Positions 18,584-27,815 of a stretch of DNA of 64,000 bases are shown one piece after another. The position numbers and the translations under genes were made by a program. The first letter of the stretch is position 1, and each line of letters opens with the position of its first letter. Source of the stretch: Svornostia abyssi (GTDB lineage Bacteria; Actinomycetota; Thermoleophilia; Solirubrobacterales; Solirubrobacteraceae). The notes under the pieces are model-generated. The model searched no databases and was not told where the DNA came from. It worked only from the letters and a program-made list of their open reading frames with translations. The stretch is from contig CP088295.1 in assembly GCA_024666565.1 (NCBI GenBank), positions 2,294,001 through 2,358,000 on the forward strand. Direction: 5' to 3'.

Positions 18584-18958
18584 GTGCGCCTGCTGCTCGA
18601 CAGCCAGGCGGTCTTCCTGTGGATGACCGGTGGCCCGCTGCCGCGCGTCGCGCAGCAGGCGATCGGCGACGAGCGCAACCATCTCGCGGTGAGCGCGGCG
18701 ACGTTCTGGGAACTGGGCATCAAGCGGGCGAAGGGGAAGCTCCCGCTGACCGAGGAGCACCTCGCGGCGCTGCTGGACACCGATCTCGAGCCGCTGGCCA
18801 TCAGCCCGGCGCACGCGCTCGCGGCGGGTGCGCTGCCGCCGCTGCACGCCGATCCGTTCGACCGCATGCTGGTCGCGCAGGCCCAGGTCGAGGGCATGAC
18901 CCTCGTGGGGAGCGACGCCGTCTTCGCCGCCTACGGCGCCGACGTGCTCTGGGACTGA
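18584..18958 (+). CDS. PIN-domain ribonuclease toxin (VapC-type)
   Basis: A 124-residue PIN domain with the acidic active-site set visible: Asp in LLLDSQAVF, Glu in FWELGIK, Asp in DPFDRMLVAQA and Asp in GSDAVF. Such toxins cleave specific RNAs when released from the antitoxin. The GTG start at 18584 is 4 nt after the antitoxin stop, an obvious operon. The neighbouring HD-GYP gene is convergent. Confidence 0.9.
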   Translation: MRLLLDSQAVFLWMTGGPLPRVAQQAIGDERNHLAVSAATFWELGIKRAKGKLPLTEEHLAALLDTDLEPLAISPAHALAAGALPPLHADPFDRMLVAQAQVEGMTLVGSDAVFAAYGADVLWD

Positions 18959-18980
18959 GGCCGCGGCCCCAGGCGATGCG

Positions 18981-20417
18981 TCAGGCCGCCCGCCGCTCCT
19001 GCTGACCGGGACCCTGCGGCTCGAGCGTGACCACGTCCGCGTCGCGTCCCGGGAGCACCGCGGGATCGTCGGTCTGCACCCACGCCTGCAGCGCTGCGAA
19101 CGCCTCGGCGTCGAGCTTGTGCGGGGCGTCGGAGCCGATGATGCCCATCGCCTTCTCCAGCGGCATGCCGTCGCGGTAGGGGCGGTTGGCCGTCAGCGCC
19201 TCGTAGATGTCCGCGACGGCGAGGATCCGCATCTCCGGCGTCAGGTGCTCGGCGGTGATCCCGCGGTGATAGCCGCTGCCGTCGAGCTTCTCGTGGTGGT
19301 TGGCGGCCAGTTCGGCGATGGGGGAGAAGCACGACGCGCGCGACAGGATCGCGAGGGTCTGGCGGGGGTGCTCCTTGATCGCGTCGAACTCCTCGTCGGT
19401 GAGGCGGCCGGGCTTGTCGAGAATCGCGTTGGACACCGCGAGCTTGCCGATGTCGTGCAGCAGCGCGGCGCGGCGCAGGTCGCGCAGCCGCGCACCGTCG
19501 ATCCCCGACTGGATCGCGATGCCGATCGTGACGTCCGCGACGCGCGAGGAGTGGTTGAACGTGTAGGGCGACTTCGCGTCGATGACGCGTGCGAACGCCT
19601 CGGCGATGCGGTCGAGCTGCGCGTCGTCGGCGGTGACCATCCGGTCGCCGGGGTCGTGCTCGGCGACCGAGGCGGCCGGGTCGTCCTCGACGAGCGACGT
19701 CCACAGCGGGTCGCCGATCGGCAGTGACGTGAGCGCGTCGACGAGGTCGGGGTCGAACCAGGTGCCGCGCCGAGCGGTCGCGACCTCGATCGCCTCGTAC
19801 GGGCCGGCGGCCGCGCAGAAGACCTCGACGGTCTGGGAGAGGCAGAGGATGCGTCCGAGCAGCGGGATCTCGTCGCCGCTGCGCCCGCTCGGTCGGCCGC
19901 CGCCGTTCCAGTGCTCGTCGAGCGCGCGGATCGCCTGCGCCGACGCCTCTGGGAGCTCGAGCATGCGCGCGATCTCCGCGCCGCGCTCGCAGCGCGCGGC
20001 GAACAGGTCGTCGGCGAAGGCGCCGGTGCGCGCGAGTTCGATGATCGCCTTCAGGCGGCCTGAGATCCCGCGGCCGCGGCCCGCGGAGGTGATCGCCCAG
20101 CGGCGCTCGGCCCTCGTGTCGTCGGTGTCCAGGAACTTGCTCGTGCGCTTGAGTTCCAGGTCGTCCGTGGAGAAGATCTCGGCCATGCGCGACGCGTTGG
20201 CCGAGCAGCCCGCGTCCTTCATGAGGAGCGCGTAGAAGAGGGCGGAGCGGTCCGCCTCGGGGAGGTCGATGACCTCCGCCAGGCGCATCCCGATGAGGCA
20301 GCTGCGCAGCGCATGGCCGGGCGGCTGGCCCTCGGTGATGTCCAGGGCGTGCGTCAAGGCGCCGAGGATCTCGGACAGCGCGTAGCGCTGATCGGGCGGG
20401 GGAGCGTCCGTGCTCAT
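18981..20417 (-). CDS. HD-GYP domain protein, probable c-di-GMP phosphodiesterase
   Basis: A 478-residue cytoplasmic protein with two HD-type halves. The N-terminal half is degenerate, keeping the helical outline and RALDEHWNGGGRPSG but not a full metal site. The C-terminal half is intact: LLHDIGK near residue 320, then HHEKLDGSGYH (GYH in place of GYP) and VADIYEALTANRPYR. It probably degrades c-di-GMP, complementing the GGDEF-EAL protein elsewhere in the window. A modest ribosome-binding site (AGAAGGG) precedes the ATG. The last residue substitution makes activity likely rather than certain. Confidence 0.85.
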   Translation of the reverse strand: MSTDAPPPDQRYALSEILGALTHALDITEGQPPGHALRSCLIGMRLAEVIDLPEADRSALFYALLMKDAGCSANASRMAEIFSTDDLELKRTSKFLDTDDTRAERRWAITSAGRGRGISGRLKAIIELARTGAFADDLFAARCERGAEIARMLELPEASAQAIRALDEHWNGGGRPSGRSGDEIPLLGRILCLSQTVEVFCAAAGPYEAIEVATARRGTWFDPDLVDALTSLPIGDPLWTSLVEDDPAASVAEHDPGDRMVTADDAQLDRIAEAFARVIDAKSPYTFNHSSRVADVTIGIAIQSGIDGARLRDLRRAALLHDIGKLAVSNAILDKPGRLTDEEFDAIKEHPRQTLAILSRASCFSPIAELAANHHEKLDGSGYHRGITAEHLTPEMRILAVADIYEALTANRPYRDGMPLEKAMGIIGSDAPHKLDAEAFAALQAWVQTDDPAVLPGRDADVVTLEPQGPGQQERRAA

Positions 20418-20435
20418 CGCCCTTCTGATCGGCCG

Positions 20436-20468
20436 GGCGCGCCGGGATCTTCAGGATCCCGGCGCGCC
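20436..20468 (-). terminator. terminator of the secreted hydrolase gene
   Basis: A perfect 14-bp stem, GGCGCGCCGGGATC with GATCCCGGCGCGCC, and a 5-nt loop, 17 nt downstream of the stop at 20486. It also shields the HD-GYP gene from readthrough. Confidence 0.75.
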
Positions 20469-20485
20469 ATCGGCAGATCTCGCTG

Positions 20486-23083
20486 CTAGCCGACCGTGAC
20501 CTTCGTCGTGGTCGTCTTCGTGGCGCCGGCGGCGTCGATCGCCGTCACCGCCACGGTGTAGGTGCCCTTGGCGACCTTGCCGGACGTCGTGAGCTTCCAG
20601 CCCTTCGTGCCCTTGGCGACGATCGTCGCCTTGGTCGAAGTCGCCATCGGCTTCGTGAGCTTGCCGCTCGCCTTCAGGAACTGGACCTTGCCCTTGCCGG
20701 CGGCCTTCGTGATCCGCAGCTGCACGGACTTCACGGCCTTGCCGCAGGTCGTCGAGGTCGTGCCCGCGAAGGCGAGCTTGCCCTTCGCGGTGCCCTTCGT
20801 CGTGACCTTCACGCTCGGCGTGCAGGTGGCCTTCGCCGCGACCGGCAGCACGTCGGGCAGCTTCGCCGACGGCTTGGCGGGCTCGATGGCGTCGAGCACG
20901 TCCTGCGCGGTGACGCCGCTCGTGCTCGCCCGTGCCGCCGCTCCGTCAGCCCCCGCCGTGTCGACGAACACCGACGGCCCGGTCACGGCCTCCTGGAAGC
21001 GGAGGTCGCTGATCTGGATCGAGCCGGTGGCCGGCTTGCCGGCCTCGCCAAAGCGCAGCTCGACCTTGCGGACCTTGGTGAGGTCCAGGCCCTGCGCGGC
21101 GAAGTCGCCGAGCGGGATCCGGATCTGGTTCAGCACGATGTGCACCTTGCTGCTCGTGGTGCCGATCGTCGGGTGCAGGGCGTTGCCGTACCGCTGCTCG
21201 GCGGCGGAGACCGTGGCCTCCTTGCCGGTCGCGTCGGTCAGGGCGACGGTGAAGTCCTGCGTCGTCGCCGCCGGGTTCCACTCGCCCTCGGCCCCGCGGG
21301 CGGGGTTGCGCGGATCGAACCAGTTCACGCCCGCGGCCAGGGTCAGCGACTTGTACTTCGTCACGTCCCCGTCGGCCGATGGGATCTTCGTCCCGATCTT
21401 CGCGGCCTTGTCCCACGCCAGCGCGAGCTGGAGGCCGTAGGACTGGTTGACCGGGCCGCGCTCGCGGACGCCGTCCTGGCCGCCCAGCGTGCCGATGGCC
21501 GGCAGCGGGCACGCCTTCTCCGCCGTCGGGAAGCCGTTCAGGCCGACCTGGCCGAGCTGGAAGTGATCCGGCTCGGGGTTGCACCAGTCAAAGCCGCTCG
21601 CCGTCGTGGCGGGCGGGGGCTGCACGCCACCCGTCGGCAGGTACGGGTTCGAGAACCCGCTGCCGGTGATGGACGTGCCCAGCGCGCTCTCGGTGAGCGT
21701 GTTGTCGCCGCCGGGCACGAGCACGTCGAGCCGCTCCGCCGCGGGGGCGAAGTAGTTCGTCAGCATGCGTTCCTTGCAGGCCATGCGCGGGCCGTTCGTG
21801 CCGTTGCCCGACGGGCCGGTGATGACCTGCGACGGGCAGGCATCCTCGGAGACGGGCAGGCTGCCCGGGTCGGTCGCCGTGCGCTCGCCGGTCATGTACT
21901 CGTCGAACCCGGCCTCGCCGCCGACGTAGCGGCGGAAGAACGCGTTCATCGTCGCCAGGCCGATCTTCTCCTGGTCGCCCATGAGCGCCGGGTCACCGGA
22001 CCCGCGGTTGTTGCGGGTGTACGTGCCGCCGTCGACCCAGCCGTCGTCGAGGCCGGGCGTCGCCGGGGCGGGCGGGCGGTTGCTCAGGCCACCGGACAGG
22101 CGGATGTTGTTCGGCGAGGCGATCGAGCATGCGGCGTCGCCGGTGTTGGAGTCTTCACCGTCCGCCGACCACACGCTGTTGAACCAGTTGTGGTTCGTGC
22201 CGTGGATGGAGAACTGGATCTTCGGGAACGGGTCCCCGTCGACGACGTACTGGCCGCGCTCGAACATGCGCGCGCCCTGGAGGTTGGAGACGTCGCCGTC
22301 GCAGTGCGGCAGGATCGTCAGGTACGGCACGCCGTACGGCGCGCGCCGCTCGTAGTCCACCGGCGCGAGGCTGATGACGCCGCGCAGCGGGTAGCGCTTG
22401 CCCGGCGCGGGCCGGGTGCGGTTGTAGTCGATGAAGCTCGACACCGCGTCACCGCCGCGGGAGTGGCCCATCATGCCGATGCGGGTCATGTCGAGCTTGC
22501 CCACGAGGCGGTCGTTGATGCCGTTCGGGCCCTCGTCTGGCAGCGGCGCGCTGTTCGCCTTGTCGAGCATGTCCAGGGCGGCGGCGATGAGCAGGCGGCG
22601 CTGGTGCATGCCCTTGCCCTGCTGGCCGTCCTGGTAGTACATGAGCTGGTCCTGGTCGAGTGACAGGACCGTGTAGCCCCAGGTCGCCAGGTTCTCGGCC
22701 ATGTAGGCGTAGCCGCGGTCGTTGCGCTTGAAGACCGTGCAGTCCGGCGCGCTGCCGCTGTCGCAGCTGGCGTGGTTGCCGTGCACGAGCACGATCACCG
22801 GCGACGGGGTCGGGCGGTCGTTCGGGTAGTAGAGCGAACCGCGCAGCTGCAGGGTGACGGCGGCCGCCTGTCCGGTCGCCGCACCGCCGGAGGCGTTGGG
22901 CTCCTGGATGTTGAACGTGCCCGCCGTGAACGGGTCGAGCGTCGTCACGTTGAAGGTGCCGCGGTCCATGGGATCAGGGGCCGCGGCGTGCGCGGCGGAC
23001 GGGACGAGGGCACACAGGGCGCCGAGCAGCAGCAACAGCGGCAGCACTCGAAGCCTCGAGCTAGGGGTGTTGGTGGTCTTCAC
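20486..23083 (-). CDS. large secreted alpha/beta hydrolase
   Basis: An 865-residue exported protein. After a signal peptide (SRLRVLPLLLLLGALCAL, cleavage near AHA-AAP) there is an alpha/beta hydrolase domain: oxyanion region VLVHGNHASC, nucleophile elbow GMMGHSRGGD, probable acid in LPHCDGDVSN and probable base His in HGTNHNWFN. A long middle region is not recognised and may be beta-sandwich. The C-terminal ~110 residues are Lys/Thr/Ala-rich beta repeats. The substrate is unknown; a surface lipid or polyester is possible. GTG 23083 was chosen because GGAG lies 6-7 nt upstream, although the frame is open to an ATG at 23122. Confidence 0.8.
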   Translation of the reverse strand: MKTTNTPSSRLRVLPLLLLLGALCALVPSAAHAAAPDPMDRGTFNVTTLDPFTAGTFNIQEPNASGGAATGQAAAVTLQLRGSLYYPNDRPTPSPVIVLVHGNHASCDSGSAPDCTVFKRNDRGYAYMAENLATWGYTVLSLDQDQLMYYQDGQQGKGMHQRRLLIAAALDMLDKANSAPLPDEGPNGINDRLVGKLDMTRIGMMGHSRGGDAVSSFIDYNRTRPAPGKRYPLRGVISLAPVDYERRAPYGVPYLTILPHCDGDVSNLQGARMFERGQYVVDGDPFPKIQFSIHGTNHNWFNSVWSADGEDSNTGDAACSIASPNNIRLSGGLSNRPPAPATPGLDDGWVDGGTYTRNNRGSGDPALMGDQEKIGLATMNAFFRRYVGGEAGFDEYMTGERTATDPGSLPVSEDACPSQVITGPSGNGTNGPRMACKERMLTNYFAPAAERLDVLVPGGDNTLTESALGTSITGSGFSNPYLPTGGVQPPPATTASGFDWCNPEPDHFQLGQVGLNGFPTAEKACPLPAIGTLGGQDGVRERGPVNQSYGLQLALAWDKAAKIGTKIPSADGDVTKYKSLTLAAGVNWFDPRNPARGAEGEWNPAATTQDFTVALTDATGKEATVSAAEQRYGNALHPTIGTTSSKVHIVLNQIRIPLGDFAAQGLDLTKVRKVELRFGEAGKPATGSIQISDLRFQEAVTGPSVFVDTAGADGAAARASTSGVTAQDVLDAIEPAKPSAKLPDVLPVAAKATCTPSVKVTTKGTAKGKLAFAGTTSTTCGKAVKSVQLRITKAAGKGKVQFLKASGKLTKPMATSTKATIVAKGTKGWKLTTSGKVAKGTYTVAVTAIDAAGATKTTTTKVTVG

Positions 23084-23483
23084 CGGATCTCCGGGGTGGG
23101 ATGTGGACGGTGAGCACTCCACGGACCCGCGTGCCGGCGAAGTCGTCGCGTCGTACTTCAGCTCGCCGCGACGCTGACGTGCGCCGGGCAGGGGACCTTC
23201 TCCGCCGAGTACGGATCGGGCTCCCGGCCCCGGTGGGGCGAGCGACCCGGAACCCTAGGCAACCGGGCTGCGGTCCGTATAGGACCGACCGTCAAAACCT
23301 GGCCGGGGTCGGACTGGACACATTGTCGAATCCCAAGTCGAGCGCACTCGAATACGGTCCGTCGTGGCCGACCCGCGAGTGCCGACGCGGCCGGTGATCG
23401 ATGGCGCGACCGAGTGACGCGCTCTGGTTCCCACGCCCACTCCAGGCCGTGGTTCATCCCTTCCAGTGAGGTACCCGCTCCAC
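23084..23483. other. 400-bp divergent intergenic region
   Basis: No gene was found here. It lies between two divergently transcribed secreted-protein genes. On the minus strand TAGGGT (near 23251-23256) looks like a -10 and would give the hydrolase a leader of about 160 nt. A dyad CGGTCC-N5-GGACCG lies at 23271-23287, and ATACGGTCC recurs near 23352. The plus-strand promoter could not be placed. Confidence 0.5.
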
Positions 23484-25604
23484 ATGGCACAGCCCACACT
23501 CCGCCACGCGCTCTGCGTGTCGCTGGCCCTCTTGGCCGCGCCCGCCAGCGCATCGGCGTCGACCATCACGGTCGACGACGACAAGGCTCAGTGTCCGAAC
23601 GCGTCCTACACGTCGATCCAGTCCGCGATCGACCAGGCCGCCCCCTGGGACACCATCATCATCTGCGACGGCGTCTACCGCGAACGCTCGGTGCCGCTGA
23701 ACAACCCGACGCAGAACCCCTCGCAGCCCGGCTCACTCAACGGTCTGACGATCAGCAAGCCACTCACCATCAAGGGCGCGGGCCCGGACAAGGTCACGAT
23801 CACGCCCGACGTCCCCGCCGGAGGCACGCTCGCCGGCACCGCGCCGTTCCTGCGTGACGGCGGCGGCAACATCATCAGCGTCGTGCGTCAGTCCAACGGC
23901 TCGTCGGACGGCAACGAGAACTTCACGTCGATCTCCGGCGTGACGGTCACCTCTCCGGACGTATACGCCGAGGCCGGCGTGGCGTTCTTCAACACGGCGG
24001 GCGAGATCAAGAACTCGCAGATCGGCCCGTTCTACCTCCCCAACACGGTGGAGTCGGCGGACCCCCTCGTGAAGCCCTACGGCTACGGCGTGATTCAGAC
24101 GAACTCTCTCGTCGGCGCGAGCGAGGCGACCATCCGTCGCGACGTCACGGTGCAGGACAGCTTCGTCACCGGGTACCAGACCGGCGGCATTCGCTTCGAC
24201 GCCGCGCGCGGACCGGACGGCGATTCGCTCAACCTCGAGCGCTCGGGCATCCTCACGTACGGGTTCGTGAAGAACACGTGGGTGAAGGGCCGGTTCGTCG
24301 GCGCCTCGCACAACCAGACGGGCATCCAGTACCACGCGGGTGCGCGCGGAGCGGTGACGGGCAGCACGATCACCGACAACCGGTTCTCGACCGCGGCGGC
24401 GAACATGCGGCTGAACTCGGCGATCCTCCTGACGGACGCAGGGACCGGCGATGACCCGAGTAACCCGGGGACGCCTGCGCTCAAGCTCGAGGGCAACACG
24501 TACCAGCGCAACGGGTTCGCGGTCTTCAACGCGAACGCTGACGCGACGGCCACCCGTCTCGCGTCGCCCGTGCCGTCAACCGGGGACTGGTTCGGCTGTG
24601 CGACAGGCCCCGTGTCCTTCAACTACCCGCCACCGCCTCCGAACGCGCCGCAGGGGCCCTCGTCCGCAAACCCCTGCCTGGCGATCACGGGCCTTGACGC
24701 CGACGTCGTCCCGGCGCCCAGTGTCACGGTGACGGACTTCCTCACCGCCGCGCCGGCGGAGCTCGCCGTGCCGGTCAAGCCGGCCGACGCGGTCCCGACG
24801 GCGGCGATCGTGGATCCGGCGGACACCACTGCCGTGCCGTGGGGTACGACCATCGAACCGATCGTCCGCGCGAAGGATGACTTCGGCGTGAAGTCGGTGT
24901 CGCTCACCGCCGGTGGCGTGCCCGTCGCGACCAAGGGGGCGGGCCCGTACGAGTTCACGTGGAGCCCGACGAAGGCGCAGGCCGGCCAGACGATCGCGCT
25001 GGTCGCGACGGTCACGGACTCCGCGGGGCAGACGGCGACGAGCACGATCAACGTGGTCGTCGGTCCGTACACCGGCCCCGAGGATCCGGTCGGGCCTCCC
25101 GGCCCCGCTGGTCCCGCGGGTCCCGCGGGTCCCGCGGGTCCGGCCGGGCCCGCTGGGGCTGACGGCGCGGCCGGGGCTGCCGGGCCTGCCGGCCCGATCG
25201 GTCCGGCTGGACCCGCCGGCCCTGCCGGCGCGTCCACTGCAGCGGCGAGCGACGACCCGTCCGTCCGGATCGGTCCCGGCCGCGCGACGCTGCCGAAGGC
25301 CGTCGCGGTCTCGACGAAGACCGGGACCGTGGCGCTCGGCACGTTCACCTGCCGCGCGACCGGGGTGCGCTGCACCGTGACGCTGCGCGGCGCCTTCCGG
25401 ATCGGTGGGAAGACCTACCGGTTCACGAAGACGGTGCGGGTGGCCCAGGGCAAGACGGCCGCGCTATCGCTGACGCTCGGCGGTGCGGCCCGCAAGGCCC
25501 TCGCGAGCGCCGGTGACGGCGAGTTGACGCTCCGGATCTCGGCGGTCGACCGCCGCGGGTTCTCCGGCAGCGACACGGTGTCGATCGACATCAGCGAGAA
25601 GTAG
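23484..25604 (+). CDS. secreted beta-helix protein with collagen-like stretch
   Basis: A 706-residue exported protein. The signal peptide (RHALCVSLALLAAPASASAS) is followed by a parallel beta-helix domain like those of pectate lyase-type and surface proteins, starting ITVDDDKAQC and the SIQSAIDQA segment. Next comes an Ig/cadherin-like domain (AIVDPADTTAVPWGT to ATSTINVVV), then 16 Gly-X-Y triplets rich in GPA, coded at 25092-25235, and a C-terminal beta domain. A cell-surface or adhesive role is inferred. ATG 23484 was chosen for the best signal peptide; GTG 23466 is the alternative. The IS element lies just downstream. Confidence 0.75.
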   Translation: MAQPTLRHALCVSLALLAAPASASASTITVDDDKAQCPNASYTSIQSAIDQAAPWDTIIICDGVYRERSVPLNNPTQNPSQPGSLNGLTISKPLTIKGAGPDKVTITPDVPAGGTLAGTAPFLRDGGGNIISVVRQSNGSSDGNENFTSISGVTVTSPDVYAEAGVAFFNTAGEIKNSQIGPFYLPNTVESADPLVKPYGYGVIQTNSLVGASEATIRRDVTVQDSFVTGYQTGGIRFDAARGPDGDSLNLERSGILTYGFVKNTWVKGRFVGASHNQTGIQYHAGARGAVTGSTITDNRFSTAAANMRLNSAILLTDAGTGDDPSNPGTPALKLEGNTYQRNGFAVFNANADATATRLASPVPSTGDWFGCATGPVSFNYPPPPPNAPQGPSSANPCLAITGLDADVVPAPSVTVTDFLTAAPAELAVPVKPADAVPTAAIVDPADTTAVPWGTTIEPIVRAKDDFGVKSVSLTAGGVPVATKGAGPYEFTWSPTKAQAGQTIALVATVTDSAGQTATSTINVVVGPYTGPEDPVGPPGPAGPAGPAGPAGPAGPAGADGAAGAAGPAGPIGPAGPAGPAGASTAAASDDPSVRIGPGRATLPKAVAVSTKTGTVALGTFTCRATGVRCTVTLRGAFRIGGKTYRFTKTVRVAQGKTAALSLTLGGAARKALASAGDGELTLRISAVDRRGFSGSDTVSIDISEK
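25092..25235 (+). repeat. collagen-like Gly-X-Y repeat
   Basis: Sixteen successive Gly-X-Y triplets, ten or more of them GPA, encoded by near-identical 9-bp GGTCCCGCG-type units. The tract should form or favour a collagen-like stalk in the exported protein. Confidence 0.85.
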
Positions 25605-25648
25605 CTCGCGCCCCGAACCCGCCGAACGGCAGATCGACGTTGCTACAG

Positions 25649-27131
25649 AGGCTGTCGCGTAAGTCGCGGCAGCCTCGGTAGCTGTGGCAGTCGCGGGGTT
25701 GTGGTCGGTGGCCGGGCGTAGCCCGGCCACTGCGGACCCTGCGATCAGGTGGCCAGGGCGGCGCGGTGCAGCTTGAGCAGGTTGTGGGTGGCGGCCAGGA
25801 GTCGTAGTTCGCTGCGGCAGGCCGCGTGTCCGCGTCTGGAGAACCGGTCGGCGCCCCGGTTGTGTTTGAGGTCGCCGAAGACCGGCTCGATGATGCCTTG
25901 GCGGCGGCGGTAGAGCGCTCGGCCGGCCTCGCTGTCGATGACCCTGCGCAGGAACGCGGTCAGGCCGCGGTCGTGTTTGTGGCCGGTCTTGCCCGCCGCG
26001 CGGCGCGTTTCGCCGTCTGGGGGAACCAGGACGGTGCAGTGTTCCCGGCTGATGATCGCTTCGATCTGCGCGGTGTCCCAGTACCCCGAGTCAGCCAGGA
26101 CCGTCCCGATCGGCTCGGTGACCCCTGCCGCGTCGAGCTCGCGGGTGATCGTGCGAACCATCGGCTGCAAGCAGCCCTGATCGGGCGATGACGTGGTCAG
26201 CTCCGCGGCGACGATGATCTGCTCTGCCGTCGCGGCGACCTGCGCGTTGTAGCCCTGCACCCAACCCTGCGCAGAGCGCATCATCCGGGAGTCCGGATCG
26301 GTGACGTTGACCCTCTCCTGCGGATCGACCGCCAGGCTGGGCGCGACCGGCGCCGGACCCGGCATGCGGCGGCCGTCGACCAGCTCTTTGGCCTGCCGGG
26401 TCTGCATCCGCTGCTCGTGGCGCTCGGCCTTCTCGGCCTGCTCGGCCTCCAACCGGGCCTTGGCCTCGCGCAACCTGGCCAGCCGCGACGAACGATCAGC
26501 GAGCTCGGGCGGGAGCTCGTCGCCGCGCGCGTCGCCGAATCGCTCGTCCTCTTCGGCGTCGATCCTCGCGGCCTCCGCAAAGATCTCGCGGGCGATCTGC
26601 TCATAAGACCGGGTCTGGCCCTTCGCCGCGTCGGCCTTCAGTTTCGTCCCATCGACAGCGACCACGCCGACCGACACCAACCCGCTCTCAGCGCACAAGC
26701 CGAGCACCTGCCCGAACAGCCCTTCCAACGCCGCCTCATGCCGGGCGCGAAACCGCGCGATCGTCGAATGATCAGGCGCCCGGTTCGCGCAGATCACCCG
26801 AAACGCCACATCCTCCGCGCACGCCCGTTCAACCCTCCGCGACGACCGGACCCCGACCGAGTAGGCGTACACGAACAACGCGACCATCACCGCCGGATCA
26901 TGCGCCGGACGACCATGCCCATCCGCCCGATAGGCCGAATAGAACGCGGCCAGATCAAACTGCTCGACCGCATCGATCACAAACCACGCCAGATGATCAT
27001 CAGGCAGCCACTCCCGCAAATCCGGCGGCAACAACAACGGCTGCTCACGATCAGACCAGATGAAGCGCTGTCCCATCACCCCATCGTCTTAACCCCGCCG
27101 GACTGAACCGACGGGGTTTACGCGACAGCCT
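25649..27131 (-). mobile_element. IS1182-like insertion sequence, 1483 bp
   Basis: The ends are a perfect 14-bp inverted repeat: AGGCTGTCGCGTAA at 25649-25662 and TTACGCGACAGCCT at 27118-27131. The hexamer CTACAG flanks both ends (25643-25648 and 27132-27137) as a target duplication. A single intact transposase gene fills the element. All parts being intact suggests a recent, possibly active insertion. Confidence 0.88.
25745..27079 (-). CDS. IS1182-family DDE transposase
   Basis: A 444-residue transposase with the family N-terminus (LLPPDLREWLPDDHLAWFV), a DUF772-like region (DHSTIARFRARHE) and a DDE catalytic set: Asp in VAVDGTKLKADAA, Asp in LADSGYWD and Glu in GIIEPVFGDLKHNRG. A Glu/Arg-rich coiled segment sits between the first two. 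The gene is uninterrupted and complete within its inverted repeats. Family assignment rests on recognised sequence features, not on a search. Confidence 0.92.
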   Translation of the reverse strand: MMGQRFIWSDREQPLLLPPDLREWLPDDHLAWFVIDAVEQFDLAAFYSAYRADGHGRPAHDPAVMVALFVYAYSVGVRSSRRVERACAEDVAFRVICANRAPDHSTIARFRARHEAALEGLFGQVLGLCAESGLVSVGVVAVDGTKLKADAAKGQTRSYEQIAREIFAEAARIDAEEDERFGDARGDELPPELADRSSRLARLREAKARLEAEQAEKAERHEQRMQTRQAKELVDGRRMPGPAPVAPSLAVDPQERVNVTDPDSRMMRSAQGWVQGYNAQVAATAEQIIVAAELTTSSPDQGCLQPMVRTITRELDAAGVTEPIGTVLADSGYWDTAQIEAIISREHCTVLVPPDGETRRAAGKTGHKHDRGLTAFLRRVIDSEAGRALYRRRQGIIEPVFGDLKHNRGADRFSRRGHAACRSELRLLAATHNLLKLHRAALAT

Positions 27132-27176
27132 CTACAGCGACAGGTATCTGACGTTCGGCGGGGTGGGGTGGGCGCG

Positions 27177-27815
27177 TCAGGCGTTCCAGCGCCGGATGAC
27201 CCGCGTCTCGCGCTCGAACCCGAGCACGGACAGCGAGCCCGTCGCCAGCCACAGCCGCGCCCCGAACGCGGGCGGCTGCTCCAGCCACCGGGCCGCGAGC
27301 ACCCGCAGCACGTGGCCGTGGGCGACGAGCGCCACGTCCTCCTCGCAGTCGGCGCGCCCGATGACCTCGAGCACCCGTGCGATCACGCGGTCGCACCGCG
27401 CCGCGACGTCGTCGGGATGCTCGCCGCCCGGGCAGCCGTCGCGCCACAGCAGCCAGTCCGGCCGCAGCGTGCGGATCTCGGCGGTCGTGACGCCCTCGTA
27501 GTCGCCGTAGTCCCACTCCAGGAGGTCGGGTTCCAGCGCGTCGGGCGTGAGCCCCGCCAGGGCGGCGGTCTCCTGCGCGCGCTGCAGCGGGCTTGACAGC
27601 GTCAGCGCGAACGGCCAGCCCGCGAGCTTCGGCGCGAGCGCCTCGCGGACGTGCGCGCGGCCCTCTTCCAGCAGCGGGATGTCGGTGCGCCCGGTGTGAC
27701 GCCGGTCGCGCGACCACTCGGTCTCGCCGTGGCGGACGAGCACGACCTCGCGCCGCTCCCCCGCAGCGGGGAGCCGGTGCGAGGTGAGGTTCCTATCCGG
27801 GGTGGGCGGCGACAT
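27177..27815 (-). CDS. histidine phosphatase family protein
   Basis: A 212-residue phosphoglycerate mutase-like phosphatase. The catalytic RHG motif is in LVRHGETEWS, the second Arg in SSPLQRAQET, the Glu-containing loop in LLEWDYGDYEG and the second His in ALVAHGHVLRV. It removes phosphate from a small metabolite or protein; its place at the end of the pentose phosphate run suggests a sugar phosphate, by inference. Its only good start overlaps the end of pgl by 23 bp. Confidence 0.88.
   Translation of the reverse strand: MSPPTPDRNLTSHRLPAAGERREVVLVRHGETEWSRDRRHTGRTDIPLLEEGRAHVREALAPKLAGWPFALTLSSPLQRAQETAALAGLTPDALEPDLLEWDYGDYEGVTTAEIRTLRPDWLLWRDGCPGGEHPDDVAARCDRVIARVLEVIGRADCEEDVALVAHGHVLRVLAARWLEQPPAFGARLWLATGSLSVLGFERETRVIRRWNA

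Larger units (their letters stand above)
25622..27158. repeat. inverted repeat split by the IS element
   Basis: CCGAACG-G-CAGAT at 25622-25634 faces ATCTG-A-CGTTCGG at 27146-27158. Removing the element and one CTACAG copy leaves a 48-nt near-palindrome between two convergent genes, the position and form of a bidirectional terminator. The target hexamer CTACAG spans its exact dyad centre. Confidence 0.65.

Noticed and set aside
23248..23267. Resemblance to the ykkC riboswitch core (CTAGGGTTCCGG on the minus strand)
   Set aside because: The downstream conserved parts of that class are missing, and TAGGGT is used as a -10 hexamer elsewhere in the window, so a promoter is more likely.
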